Assembly: GCA_963605415.1 (NCBI GenBank)
Contig: CAVCUL010000001.1
Span: forward strand, 183,199 to 247,198
DNA length: 64,000 bases
DNA from: CAG-217 sp963605415
GTDB lineage: Bacteria; Bacillota; Clostridia; Oscillospirales; Acutalibacteraceae
Direction of reading: 5' to 3'
In this document: in pieces, positions 7,498-15,428 of the stretch
Position numbering within the stretch: the stretch's first letter is position 1
Layout: every line of letters begins with the position of its first letter
Position numbers and translations under genes: made by a program
The notes under the pieces: generated by a model
Told to the model about the DNA's origin: nothing
The model's database searches: none
Seen by the model: the letters and a program-made list of their open reading frames with translations, nothing else

Positions 7498-8243
7498 GTG
7501 CAACGGAAAGCACAGAGATCTGTGACCTGCACCGTTACCTGCAGCAGTCACTGGAGCAGAACTACACCCAATCCGTCACTTTTAAGGACAAAGCAGACAG
7601 CTTTGTAGCCTTATATGCCCATCGGGATAACGGGCAAAAGATACTCCTGCGTCGTTCCGCTAACCGGAATGACGAGGTATATCGTACCCTGCGGGGCAAG
7701 CAACTGTGCAACCTGCCCATGATTTTAGAGGTATGCTCCGACGAAGCGTATCTGCTGGTGCTGGAGGAATACATAGAGGGACAGACCCTGGATCGTATTT
7801 TATCCGGCGGTCAGCTGACCACCGGTCAAGCGGCGGCCTATGCCATTGACCTGTGCCGGGCACTGGACGAACTGCACAGTCAGGGTATTGTCCACCGGGA
7901 TATTAAGCCTGCCAATGTAATGATTACACCGGAGAACCGAGCGATTTTGCTGGATCTGAGTATTGCCCGGGAAATCAGCAGCGACCGGCAAGACACCCGC
8001 AGCCTGGGCACCGTTGGCTACGCGGCGCCGGAACAATACGGCGTAACCCAAAGCAACCGTGCTACAGATCTGTACGCTCTGGGCGTACTGCTAAATACCA
8101 TGATTACCGGTGCGCACCCGGCTGTGGATATTCCCAGAGGGCCCATTCGCCACATTGTGCAAAAGGCGACGGACACCCAAATCTCCAAGCGGTACAAATC
8201 TGCCGCCGCCATGGCCCGTGCCCTGCGCCCTTACGCACGATAA
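7494..8243 (+). CDS. Hanks-type serine/threonine protein kinase, atypical N-lobe, no sensor domain
   Basis: Soluble kinase domain of 249 residues with nothing after it. The C-lobe is complete: catalytic loop HRDIKPAN (His134, Asp136, Lys138, Asn141), Mg-binding Asp154 in DLS instead of DFG, and activation-segment end GTVGYAAPE (172-180). The N-lobe is unusual. No glycine-rich GxGxxG loop is visible, and the VAIK lysine position reads ILLRRS, with arginine. It lacks the transmembrane and PASTA parts of PrkC/IreK. Sensing may instead come from the LRR membrane protein two genes upstream. The Asp and HRD residues argue for activity; the missing loop and lysine argue for weak or altered nucleotide binding. 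Confidence 0.82.
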   Translation: MSATESTEICDLHRYLQQSLEQNYTQSVTFKDKADSFVALYAHRDNGQKILLRRSANRNDEVYRTLRGKQLCNLPMILEVCSDEAYLLVLEEYIEGQTLDRILSGGQLTTGQAAAYAIDLCRALDELHSQGIVHRDIKPANVMITPENRAILLDLSIAREISSDRQDTRSLGTVGYAAPEQYGVTQSNRATDLYALGVLLNTMITGAHPAVDIPRGPIRHIVQKATDTQISKRYKSAAAMARALRPYAR

Positions 8244-8268
8244 GTCAGCGCCCATTCTGTTACAGCAA

Positions 8269-8297
8269 AGGCTCCCCTTTTTTAGGGGAGCCTTTTT
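8269..8297 (+). terminator. Intrinsic terminator after the kinase gene
   Basis: AGGCTCCCCT (8269-8278) pairs with AGGGGAGCCT (8284-8293) across a T-loop and runs into TTTTTATA. It ends the LRR/XRE/kinase operon, so sigK is expressed separately. Confidence 0.85.
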
Positions 8298-8357
8298 ATA
8301 CCCAAAAAATTGTCACCGTACGAGCTGCCAGTACATACACTAATATGGGTGATATTT

Positions 8358-9086
8358 ATGTTTTCTGCGCTACTCTCTTTTTTAAGCGCCAATGTGCTGC
8401 TGTTTATTCTACATATCGACAGCGGCAGCAGCTTTCCAAAGCCCTTGTCCGCCAAGGAAGAACGGTCGGTACTGGAGCAGCTGCAAGCCGGCAATCCAGC
8501 AGCGCGGGCCACGCTCATTGAGCGCAACCTGCGGCTGGTGAGCCATATTGTGAAAAAATACTACTCCCGCACCAACGATACGGAGGATCTGGTGAGTATC
8601 GGCACCATAGGGCTCATTAAAGCCATCGACAGCTTTGACCCGTCCAAGGGCACGCGACTGGCCACCTACGCCAGCCGGTGTATTGAGAATGAGATCCTGA
8701 TGTACTTCCGCGCCCAGCGCAAAACCGGCGGCGAGGTGCACCTGGGAGACGCCATTGAAATAGACAAGGACGGTAATCCCCTGACCCTGCAGGATGTAAT
8801 CCGCGATGAGCGGGATATGGAGCAGGACCTGGAGCAAAAAATCCGTTGGGAAAAGGTGCGCCACTACATTGAAACCATGCCGGAGGGACGGGAACGGGAT
8901 ATTCTAATCCTGCGCTACGGTCTGGACAACAAAAAGCCGCTGACGCAACGGGAAGTTGCCCAGCGGTTGGATATCAGTCGTTCTTATGTGAGCCGCATTG
9001 AAAAGAGCGTGCTCACCGCCATTCGCCGTGCCGTACAGCCGGAAGAAAGCGGCAAAAAGCACCACAGCCGATCAGCGGTCAAATAA
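8358..9086 (+). CDS. sigK: RNA polymerase sporulation sigma factor, sigma-K (pro-form)
   Basis: Late mother-cell sigma factor of 242 residues. The hydrophobic start (FSALLSFLSANVLLFILHI) followed by FPKPLSAKEE corresponds to the pro-sequence that holds pro-sigma-K at the membrane until SpoIVFB-type cleavage. Region 2 contains NLRLVSHIVKKYY, EDLVSIGTIGLIKAIDSFD and TYASRCIENEI. Region 4 has PLTQREVAQRLDISRSYVSRIEK. The ATG at 8358 has GGGTGAT upstream; a TTG at 8310 is possible but lacks a site. The gene is continuous, with no skin-like interruption. It follows a terminator, so it has its own regulation. Its presence is strong evidence that the organism can sporulate. Confidence 0.92.
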   Translation: MFSALLSFLSANVLLFILHIDSGSSFPKPLSAKEERSVLEQLQAGNPAARATLIERNLRLVSHIVKKYYSRTNDTEDLVSIGTIGLIKAIDSFDPSKGTRLATYASRCIENEILMYFRAQRKTGGEVHLGDAIEIDKDGNPLTLQDVIRDERDMEQDLEQKIRWEKVRHYIETMPEGRERDILILRYGLDNKKPLTQREVAQRLDISRSYVSRIEKSVLTAIRRAVQPEESGKKHHSRSAVK

Positions 9087-9599
9087 ATTGCTGCCGTCAC
9101 AGGCAATAGCCACTGTTAAGGGAAAGTCGGTGAATTCCAGTTCCTTTACCGACTCACAGCCCAAATCCTCATAGGCGATTACTTTACAGTCGGTAATGCA
9201 CTTGGAAGCCAGCGCACCGGCGCCGCCGATGGCGCACAGATACACAGCCTGATTGCGCACAACTGCGTCACACACAGTGGCACAGCGCTCGCCCTTGCCC
9301 ACCATAGCCACCACACCGGCGTCCAGCAAGCGGGGGGCGTACGGATCCATACGACTGCTGGTAGTGGGGCCGCAGGCGCCCACGGCCAAACCCTCCGGCG
9401 CAGGGGTGGGACCGGCATAATAAATCACTGCATCCCGCAAATCATAAGGCAACGGCTCCCCCGCCTCCATAGCGGCCACAATGCGCTTATGGGCCGCGTC
9501 CCGGGAGGTATAAACACGCCCGGACAGCAGCACCCGATCTCCGGCATGAAGCTGCGGGGCCATTTGGCGCAATTGAGCACAGTTCAGTTTATATTCCAT
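9072..9599 (-). CDS. Class I fumarase/tartrate dehydratase-type beta subunit (orphan)
   Basis: Protein of 175 residues matching the C-terminal (beta) part of Fe-S-dependent fumarate hydratase. It has the swivelling-domain features LHAGDRVLLSGRVYTSRDAAH, YYAGPTPAPEG, GACGPTTSSRMD and VGKG. The beta subunit supplies substrate-binding residues and needs an alpha subunit carrying the 4Fe-4S cluster to hydrate fumarate to malate. No alpha gene is adjacent: upstream is a short coiled-coil protein and downstream is sigK, converging and overlapping by 15 bases. I chose the ATG at 9599; the longer reading to 9668 overlaps the upstream gene and does not look like the family. The alpha subunit is presumably elsewhere in the genome. 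Confidence 0.82.
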   Translation of the reverse strand: MEYKLNCAQLRQMAPQLHAGDRVLLSGRVYTSRDAAHKRIVAAMEAGEPLPYDLRDAVIYYAGPTPAPEGLAVGACGPTTSSRMDPYAPRLLDAGVVAMVGKGERCATVCDAVVRNQAVYLCAIGGAGALASKCITDCKVIAYEDLGCESVKELEFTDFPLTVAIACDGSNLFDR

Positions 9600-9819
9600 T
9601 GCTTTTCTGCTCCTGCAACCGGGCGCGTAGGCGTCGATTTTCATTCTCCAACGCCTCCAGCACGGCAATATTCTGCCGCAGCTCCCGATTGGCTTCTTTT
9701 AGTTGAAAGTCCAGATTTTTGTTGACGATCTCCAAGCGCTGGCATTCAAAATTTACATCCTCCAGCGCGGCCATTAGGCGAGAGATCTCCGCCTGCAGGC
9801 GTTCCAAATCCGTTTGCAT
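9589..9819 (-). CDS. Short coiled-coil protein of unknown function
   Basis: Protein of 76 residues, almost entirely a predicted coiled coil with leucine and aliphatic heptads (LERLQAEISRLMAAL, LEIVNKNLDFQLKEAN, LEALENENRRLRARL). It resembles the N-terminal zipper part of septum or cell-shape proteins but has no membrane segment. The ATG at 9819 is preceded by GAGGAGGG at a good distance. Its end overlaps the start of the fumarase beta gene by 11 bases, suggesting coupling. I do not recognise a family. Confidence 0.5.
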   Translation of the reverse strand: MQTDLERLQAEISRLMAALEDVNFECQRLEIVNKNLDFQLKEANRELRQNIAVLEALENENRRLRARLQEQKSNGI

Positions 9820-9847
9820 CGGACACTCCCTCCTCATTAGGGACAAA

Positions 9848-9872
9848 CAGGAGGCGAAAAAACCGCCTCCTG
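9848..9872 (-). terminator. Hairpin after the parvulin-type foldase gene
   Basis: CAGGAGGCG pairs with CGCCTCCTG across a 7-base loop. On the minus strand it is followed only by TTTGTCC, so it may be a weak terminator. It lies between the foldase gene and the coiled-coil gene. Confidence 0.45.
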
Positions 9873-9882
9873 CACTTTGCTT

Positions 9883-11733
9883 TTACATATCAATATCGGT
9901 ATCAATCTCGAAATAGCGAGAACCAAACCAATGTTCCTTAATGGAATAGGACTTCTCCAGCGCTTCGGTATCTGACTCGCTGTCACTGGAGGCCATAGCC
10001 TGCTGGGCGGTGTACTTCCACGCAAGGGTCTTTGTCTGCTTAACGAAGTAAATAATGTGATAACCGTAATCCGACTGCACAATCTCTACATCACCGCTCT
10101 TGCGGCTGCTGTCAAAGCACCAGGAGCCAAAGGAATTGACCATCTGGCCGGGATACACATTTTCATACAGTCCACCGTCGCTGGCATTACTGTCGGAAGA
10201 ATTGTCCTTGGCCAGTTGAGCAAAAGCGTCCTCGGTTTTCTTACCGCTGTTGTACTGTGCCAAAATCTTCTCTGCCTTTTTCTTGGCGGCATTCCACTGC
10301 TTGGTGGTTGCCTCTGTGGCGGAGGTACTGTCGCTGTCCGTCTCCGGCTTAATGAGAATATGGCGTACATTTACGGTCTTCGTCTCGGAAAGAGCCACCG
10401 GGCGCAGCACATAAACCACAGAGGTACTATACTGCTTCACATCGCCGGCCTTGCGGTCCTTGCTGTACAGCCAGTCCAGACCTGGATATTTGGTGCTGTC
10501 CTTGCTGTCTGCAGTGGCGATGGCCAGCTGCTGATTTTTTAGAGTGCTCTTAGTCACATCCAACTGCGTGGAGTAACCGGCAGCCTTGTAGGCCTTCTTA
10601 TAAAAATCGGAAGAGGCATACTTGCTGCACAGCTCCGTAAAGTTGGAGCCGTCGCTCTTCAGCGCCTTGGCAAACGCCTTAGCGTCGTCCTCACTGTCGC
10701 ACTCAAAGGCACGAATGCTCACACTGACCAGATCGTCGCGATTCTCTTTCAAATATGTATTATAGTCATCATCTGAATAAGTCTTACTGGACTTTTGCTC
10801 AGACAGCTCGCTTTGATAATTTTGGGCAATATAGGCAATCTTGGCTTCCTGACGGAAGGTCTTTTCCGTTACGCCGCGGCCCATCGCCTTTACAAGATAA
10901 GCGCTCAGGGTGTAGCCATACTGATGGGCCTGTTCCCTATACTCCTTCATGGTATCATCAATGTCGCTCTGCTGCTCATCGGTGATCTCCGGCTCCTTGC
11001 CGTCGTTGGCCTTTACAGCCTCCAAGTAGTACATATAGTTGGACTTAATGGTTTCCAGAATTTCCTCATGCAGATATTCCAGCCAGGTGACTTCCTTGTC
11101 GTCGTCATTCGTGGTGGTCTGCTTGGACAGGGGCTTGTCAAAATCCACATCCAGGTGATACTGGCTCAGATCCAGACCGTACTGCTCATACTGGCTCTGC
11201 TGACTTTGCAAATTATTATATGTGGTAGCAAAATAGTAATTATATGTGCTTACCTTAATGTTGGCCTTCTGATCTTTGCCGTCAGTAACGGTCAGAGCAG
11301 TCACCGTCTGGGCCGGCCAGCCCAGATAGCTGATAAAGCCTTTGCGCACAGCGCCGGTAGCCACATAGGTCACAAGCAGCGCCACCACAACCACAACCGC
11401 AATCACAGAGGTTACGATCTTCTTGGTGCGCTTGGCCATTTGCAAAGCGGCCTTCTTTGTGCCCAGGCCTGCCAATTGGCTTTGCAGAGTCTTCAGCTTT
11501 TGCTGCTTTTTTTCTTTCTTTTCGGCATCACTCTCTGCCTCAACCGCAGCCTTTGCGGCCTCGATCTCCTTTAAGAGCTTCTCCTTTTTGGCAGCCAACT
11601 TGGCTGCACTCTTTTCTGCCTTTTTCGCAGCGGCCTGCTTTTTCTTCTCCGCCTTCTTATTGTCAGCGTCTGAAGAAAGGGTCTTGCCACCGGTCAAAAG
11701 ATCCTCGTCCAATTCTTTTTTGTCTTTTGCCAT
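9883..11733 (-). CDS. Membrane-anchored parvulin-type peptidylprolyl isomerase with cytoplasmic coiled coil
   Basis: Foldase of 616 residues. Residues 1-100 are a highly charged Lys/Ala/Glu coiled coil on the cytoplasmic side. A transmembrane segment lies at 106-127, and the rest is outside the membrane. A SurA/PrsA-like N-terminal chaperone region (about 140-330) is followed by a PpiC domain starting VRHILIKPE (about 465) and continuing through KAEKILAQYNSG, FAQLAKDNSSD, GGLYENVYPGQM and SDYGYHIIYFV. Unlike PrsA there is no lipobox. It should help exported proteins fold. It is 164 bases from a similar gene in the same direction; the long cytoplasmic coiled coil is unusual for the family. Confidence 0.82.
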   Translation of the reverse strand: MAKDKKELDEDLLTGGKTLSSDADNKKAEKKKQAAAKKAEKSAAKLAAKKEKLLKEIEAAKAAVEAESDAEKKEKKQQKLKTLQSQLAGLGTKKAALQMAKRTKKIVTSVIAVVVVVALLVTYVATGAVRKGFISYLGWPAQTVTALTVTDGKDQKANIKVSTYNYYFATTYNNLQSQQSQYEQYGLDLSQYHLDVDFDKPLSKQTTTNDDDKEVTWLEYLHEEILETIKSNYMYYLEAVKANDGKEPEITDEQQSDIDDTMKEYREQAHQYGYTLSAYLVKAMGRGVTEKTFRQEAKIAYIAQNYQSELSEQKSSKTYSDDDYNTYLKENRDDLVSVSIRAFECDSEDDAKAFAKALKSDGSNFTELCSKYASSDFYKKAYKAAGYSTQLDVTKSTLKNQQLAIATADSKDSTKYPGLDWLYSKDRKAGDVKQYSTSVVYVLRPVALSETKTVNVRHILIKPETDSDSTSATEATTKQWNAAKKKAEKILAQYNSGKKTEDAFAQLAKDNSSDSNASDGGLYENVYPGQMVNSFGSWCFDSSRKSGDVEIVQSDYGYHIIYFVKQTKTLAWKYTAQQAMASSDSESDTEALEKSYSIKEHWFGSRYFEIDTDIDM

Positions 11734-11851
11734 TTGTCAATCATCCTTAATTCGTTAGAATTTACTAAAAACAATGCAAAGATATTTTACACTACTTGAT
11801 AAAATATTACAAGAGTTTTTTGCTCATTTTCAATAAAATATACAAAAAACA

Positions 11852-11874
11852 GGCGCTCCTCCCATCAGAGCGCC
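11852..11874 (-). terminator. Intrinsic terminator after the second foldase gene
   Basis: GGCGCTC pairs with GAGCGCC around a 9-base loop, and on the minus strand TGTTTTTTGT follows. It ends the 11898-13736 transcript. Confidence 0.75.
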
Positions 11875-11897
11875 CGCTTTTCGTTTTGGATTTGGAA

Positions 11898-13736
11898 TTA
11901 CTCGGTGGTGGTACCGGAAGAGGTGGTGCTGCTGGAGGTGGTCGTCTCCTCCGGCTTAGCCTGGGTAGCCTTCTTCATCACCGTCTTATGCTCTTTTACC
12001 GTGCAGCCGTCAACCATCTGGGTTTCCCGGTCGCTGATAATATCCCTTTTGCAGTTGTACTGATACTGGGAACACTTGTCAATAAAGTACATAATATGGT
12101 AGCCGTACTTGGACTTTACAATAGCCACATCGCCGTACTTACGGCTGTCATCCATGGCCCACTTTTCAAACTCAGCCACCATGGCGCCCTCTTTGGTGCC
12201 CTCAATCATACCGCCGAAAATGCCCTGACCGCCCTCAGAAATGGAATTGGTGTCAGCGCTGTTGTCCTCTGCCAGCATAGCAAAGTCGTACTCGGTCTTG
12301 TCCGTCTTGTTGTACTGTGCCAGCAGCTTCTCTGCCTTTTCCTTGGCGGCAGCCCATTCCTTCTTGGTATAGGTCTTTTCTGTGGTGGAGGAAGTGGTGC
12401 TGTCGCTGTCCTCGCTGTCATCGCCGGGGGTTACCAGCAGGTGACGCACGGAGTACACCGTGGTTTCGTCCAGCTTCGGCGTACCGGTTTTAATAAACAG
12501 ATAAATAAATCCGTTCTCCTCGTCGCAATAATAGGTTGTGTCGCCCACCTTGGTATTGTCATTAAACAGCCACTCGGTGGTTTTTTCACCGTAGGAGGTG
12601 TCCTTGGCGGTCATAGTGTTCTCCACATACTCGCTCAGGCCTTCCACCGCGCTGTCCTCATCTTCAAAGTAACCGCCGGACACATACTGCTTGATCAGAT
12701 CCGCGCACACAGTGGGGATCATCTTTTTCATGTCCTTCACGGAATGAATCTTGGTCAGGTACTGCTTTGCTTTCTTTACAGACGCCGCTTTGGTCTCGTC
12801 ACTGGTGGTGTCATAGGTCATTTCAATAAAGGCAAAGTCACAGTTGTAATAATCCTTGCTGTGTTCTTTATAGAACGCATTGTATTCTTCATCGCTGATG
12901 TTGGAGTTGGTCAGCGTATGGCGGTAATAATTCTCTGCAACATAAGCCTGTTCCTGCACTGCCTCCAGCGTTTCAGCCGTGCAGTAGTCGCCAAAATTCT
13001 CTTCAATATATTCATTTAGGGACTGATTGGCCTCAGAAGCGCTGGACTTTAAGCTGTCCATTTGCTCCTGAATACTCTTTTTCTGATCGGAGGTCAGGGT
13101 AATGCCTGCCTTTACACCGGCCTCATAGTAAGAGGTCACATACTGAATCTGATCCACCGTCTTGTCCTTAAACATCTGCAGCCAGGTGATTTTTTCACCG
13201 TCGGAATTGGTTACATACTGCTTGCTGTAGTCCTTGGTAGAGTCCAGATCATAGTAGCCGTAGCTGGCATAGTTCAGGTAGTTCTGAACTATGCGGGAAT
13301 AATAATAATTGTATGCGCCCAGAGAAATTTTAGTCTCACCCACAGTCAGCGCCGTACCGCCGGGGTTGAGCATATCCCCCTCCTTGCCGTTGGGCACTGT
13401 ATAGTAGCGCACACCCAGCACAGCCAACACAGCCACTACCGCTGCAAACAAAATGCAGAACAGGCCGATCTTAATGGGTGTGGTACGCACAGTAATCTGT
13501 TTCTCGCCGCTGTTTACCGCAGGAGCAACCGGCTCCGGCTTTGCCGCGCGCGGCTTCGCTGCCGGCATTTCAATCTCGAATTTGTCATCGGACAGAAAGT
13601 TGTCGTCCAATGTGGGTGCCTGTGCCTCAAACTCCCAGTTGTCATTCTCTTCGTACTGAACAGCAGGCTCGGACGCCTGAGACGGCGCATTTTCTTTCTG
13701 CGGCTCTTCACCGGGCAGTTTTTTCTCGTCTTCCAT
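11898..13736 (-). CDS. Membrane-anchored parvulin-type peptidylprolyl isomerase, second copy
   Basis: Protein of 612 residues. It has an acidic, Pro-rich cytoplasmic tail (1-85), a membrane segment at 88-109, a SurA-like helical region, and a PpiC domain starting VYSVRHLLVTPGDDSEDS, then WAAAKEKAEKLLAQYN, FAMLAEDNSADTNS, GGQGIFGGMIEG and KSKYGYHIMYFI. Its C-terminus is Thr/Ser-rich (TTTSSSTTSSGTTTE). The ATG at 13736 is preceded by AAAGGAG nine bases upstream and fits the promoter at 13770-13798; an in-frame GTG at 13766 lies before any plausible ribosome site. Likely an extracytoplasmic foldase partly redundant with its neighbour. The N-tails of the two copies differ completely. Confidence 0.82.
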   Translation of the reverse strand: MEDEKKLPGEEPQKENAPSQASEPAVQYEENDNWEFEAQAPTLDDNFLSDDKFEIEMPAAKPRAAKPEPVAPAVNSGEKQITVRTTPIKIGLFCILFAAVVAVLAVLGVRYYTVPNGKEGDMLNPGGTALTVGETKISLGAYNYYYSRIVQNYLNYASYGYYDLDSTKDYSKQYVTNSDGEKITWLQMFKDKTVDQIQYVTSYYEAGVKAGITLTSDQKKSIQEQMDSLKSSASEANQSLNEYIEENFGDYCTAETLEAVQEQAYVAENYYRHTLTNSNISDEEYNAFYKEHSKDYYNCDFAFIEMTYDTTSDETKAASVKKAKQYLTKIHSVKDMKKMIPTVCADLIKQYVSGGYFEDEDSAVEGLSEYVENTMTAKDTSYGEKTTEWLFNDNTKVGDTTYYCDEENGFIYLFIKTGTPKLDETTVYSVRHLLVTPGDDSEDSDSTTSSTTEKTYTKKEWAAAKEKAEKLLAQYNKTDKTEYDFAMLAEDNSADTNSISEGGQGIFGGMIEGTKEGAMVAEFEKWAMDDSRKYGDVAIVKSKYGYHIMYFIDKCSQYQYNCKRDIISDRETQMVDGCTVKEHKTVMKKATQAKPEETTTSSSTTSSGTTTE

Positions 13737-13769
13737 AGAACATGGCTCCTTTGTATCAATATCCACATA

Positions 13770-13798
13770 ATTATACTATATTCGAACAGCAGTTGCAA
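13770..13798 (-). promoter_or_regulatory. Promoter of the parvulin-type foldase gene
   Basis: On the minus strand TTGCAA (13793-13798), 17 bases, TATAAT (13770-13775). The predicted start near 13763 gives a leader of about 27 bases. Confidence 0.7.
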
Positions 13799-13846
13799 CC
13801 TTTCTTTATGAACGAAGGTGTAAACAATCTGTAAAATCCACTACCC

Positions 13847-13875
13847 TTGCAAAATACGCCGTCTTGTAGTAAGAT
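13847..13875 (+). promoter_or_regulatory. Promoter of the O-antigen-ligase-like gene
   Basis: TTGCAA (13847-13852), 17 bases, TAAGAT (13870-13875), about 50 bases before the ATG at 13927. Confidence 0.55.
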
Positions 13876-13926
13876 AGAGCCAGTAAACGCCAAAAAGAGT
13901 GCAGGCACTCTGTACGGAGAGTCAAT

Positions 13927-15297
13927 ATGAAAGAAAAGCTCACTGCGCTGAAAATTGAATACCGCACCAATCCGGGCTGGTGCTGGCTGCTGGCCATTCT
14001 GTTTCTTTTTCCGCTACTGCCGGAGTATGTCAGTCCCTTTGTCCTGTTTGCGGGCTTTATCGTCTTTAAACTCCAGTGGAGCCGGGAGAAGCGCAAGGCC
14101 AAGGTGGGCACCATTGGCAAAATGATGATGCTATTTATGGGCTATGCCATTCTCAGCACCCTGTGGTCCCCCACGCCTTTCTCTACCTTTGCCACCGCCG
14201 CGCTGTGGTGGGGCATGTTTCTGTTGCAGGTAATGATCTATAACCTTGCCCGCAGCCGGGACAAAATTGACGCCCTGCTGCGCACCTGCACAGCCAGCGC
14301 CTGCGTCAACGGCGTCATCGGCACCCTGCAGATCTGCGGCTACACCTTAAACCGGTATGATCTAATCCCGGACGGCGCCGTGTTGGTGACGCCTCTCTAC
14401 AAGGGACTGGACAAGTTTGTGTACACCCACCTACCCTTTGCCATCAGTACCAAGACCTTTGACTCCCGTGCCAGCGGCACCTTTTCCAATCCTAACCTGC
14501 TGGCAACTCATATGGTGGTTGTGTACCCCATTTCCATTTACCTGTTTTTGAACGCCAAAACAAAAAAGCAAAAAATCCTGTGTTTCCTTGCCAATGTGCT
14601 CATCAGTGCCGGACTCAGCTCTACCCTCACCCGTGCCGGGTGCGTCATCGCCCTGGCCGGCTGGGTATTTATGTTCATTGTACTGTGCCGCCGGTACTGG
14701 AAGCAAATGATCACCATCTTTCTGCCCACAATTGCAGTAATTGTACCCTCAATTCTTACCCGCTATGGCATTCTGTTTTCTGCCTCCGGCGGCAGCGGTG
14801 AAGCGCAAAAGTCCTCCGCCGCGCACTTCAGTATTTGGGAGAGCCTTATTGACTATGTTCTCTCCCATGCCCGGGCGTTTTTTATCGGCACCGGCTTCGG
14901 CTGTGAAGAGACCGGCAACATCTTAAAAAACATGTATAATTTAGACAAGCCCCACGCCCATAATTTTGTGATTGAATTTTGGGTGGAGTTGGGTGTCGTG
15001 GGCATTATGCTGCTGGGCATACTTTTGATTTGGAGCACCGGAAAGCTGCTGGAGATCAATACCAACAATTCCAAAAAACTCACTTTGGTGTTTTGCGCAT
15101 TCACTTCTCTGGTAATGTACCTGGGCTTCGGATTATCCGATTTCATTTTCAATTCTCCCAAGCAAATGATCTTTTTGTTTTTGCTTCTCGGACTGACCCA
15201 GTCCATCAGCTACTGCTATGACAAGACCATCATCACCGACGCCCATACCCTGGAGCGCGCCGCCCGCAAAGAAATTCGCAACACCCTGAATCAGTAA
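13927..15297 (+). CDS. O-antigen ligase/polymerase family membrane protein
   Basis: Polytopic membrane protein of 456 residues with about ten hydrophobic segments and a large outer loop. The conserved FSNPNLLATHMVVVYP block and the later GTGFGCEE...HAHNFVIEFWVELGVVG block match the Wzy_C/WaaL superfamily, whose members join or polymerise lipid-linked glycans at the outer membrane face. In a Gram-positive this could serve a wall-linked or secreted polysaccharide, or glycosylate surface proteins. No other glycan-assembly genes are adjacent, and it is monocistronic between a promoter and a terminator. The C-terminal 30 residues are cytoplasmic and charged. The family call is sound; the substrate is unknown. 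Confidence 0.78.
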   Translation: MKEKLTALKIEYRTNPGWCWLLAILFLFPLLPEYVSPFVLFAGFIVFKLQWSREKRKAKVGTIGKMMMLFMGYAILSTLWSPTPFSTFATAALWWGMFLLQVMIYNLARSRDKIDALLRTCTASACVNGVIGTLQICGYTLNRYDLIPDGAVLVTPLYKGLDKFVYTHLPFAISTKTFDSRASGTFSNPNLLATHMVVVYPISIYLFLNAKTKKQKILCFLANVLISAGLSSTLTRAGCVIALAGWVFMFIVLCRRYWKQMITIFLPTIAVIVPSILTRYGILFSASGGSGEAQKSSAAHFSIWESLIDYVLSHARAFFIGTGFGCEETGNILKNMYNLDKPHAHNFVIEFWVELGVVGIMLLGILLIWSTGKLLEINTNNSKKLTLVFCAFTSLVMYLGFGLSDFIFNSPKQMIFLFLLLGLTQSISYCYDKTIITDAHTLERAARKEIRNTLNQ

Positions 15298-15302
15298 CCC
15301 CC

Positions 15303-15332
15303 ACCGTCTGCTTTATTAGCAGGCGGTTTTTT
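15303..15332 (+). terminator. Intrinsic terminator after the O-antigen-ligase-like gene
   Basis: ACCGTCTGC (15303-15311) pairs with GCAGGCGGT (15319-15327) with one G-U pair, followed by TTTTTG. Confidence 0.85.
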
Positions 15333-15343
15333 GCAAATGCGTA

Positions 15344-15372
15344 TTGCAAATTGAAATGGAAAGTGCTATGAT
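15344..15372 (+). promoter_or_regulatory. Promoter of trkA-trkH
   Basis: TTGCAA (15344-15349), 17 bases, TATGAT (15367-15372), preceded by TGC as an extended -10. Confidence 0.65.
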
Positions 15373-15428
15373 TTGGGTCAGTATAGGTGAATCATTTTGA
15401 TTAACAACTTATAAGAAGAGGATAAAGA

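Noticed and set aside
11796..13019. 407-residue hydrophobic open frame on the plus strand
   Set aside because: Antisense to the parvulin-type gene; the apparent membrane character comes from the complement of charged codons.
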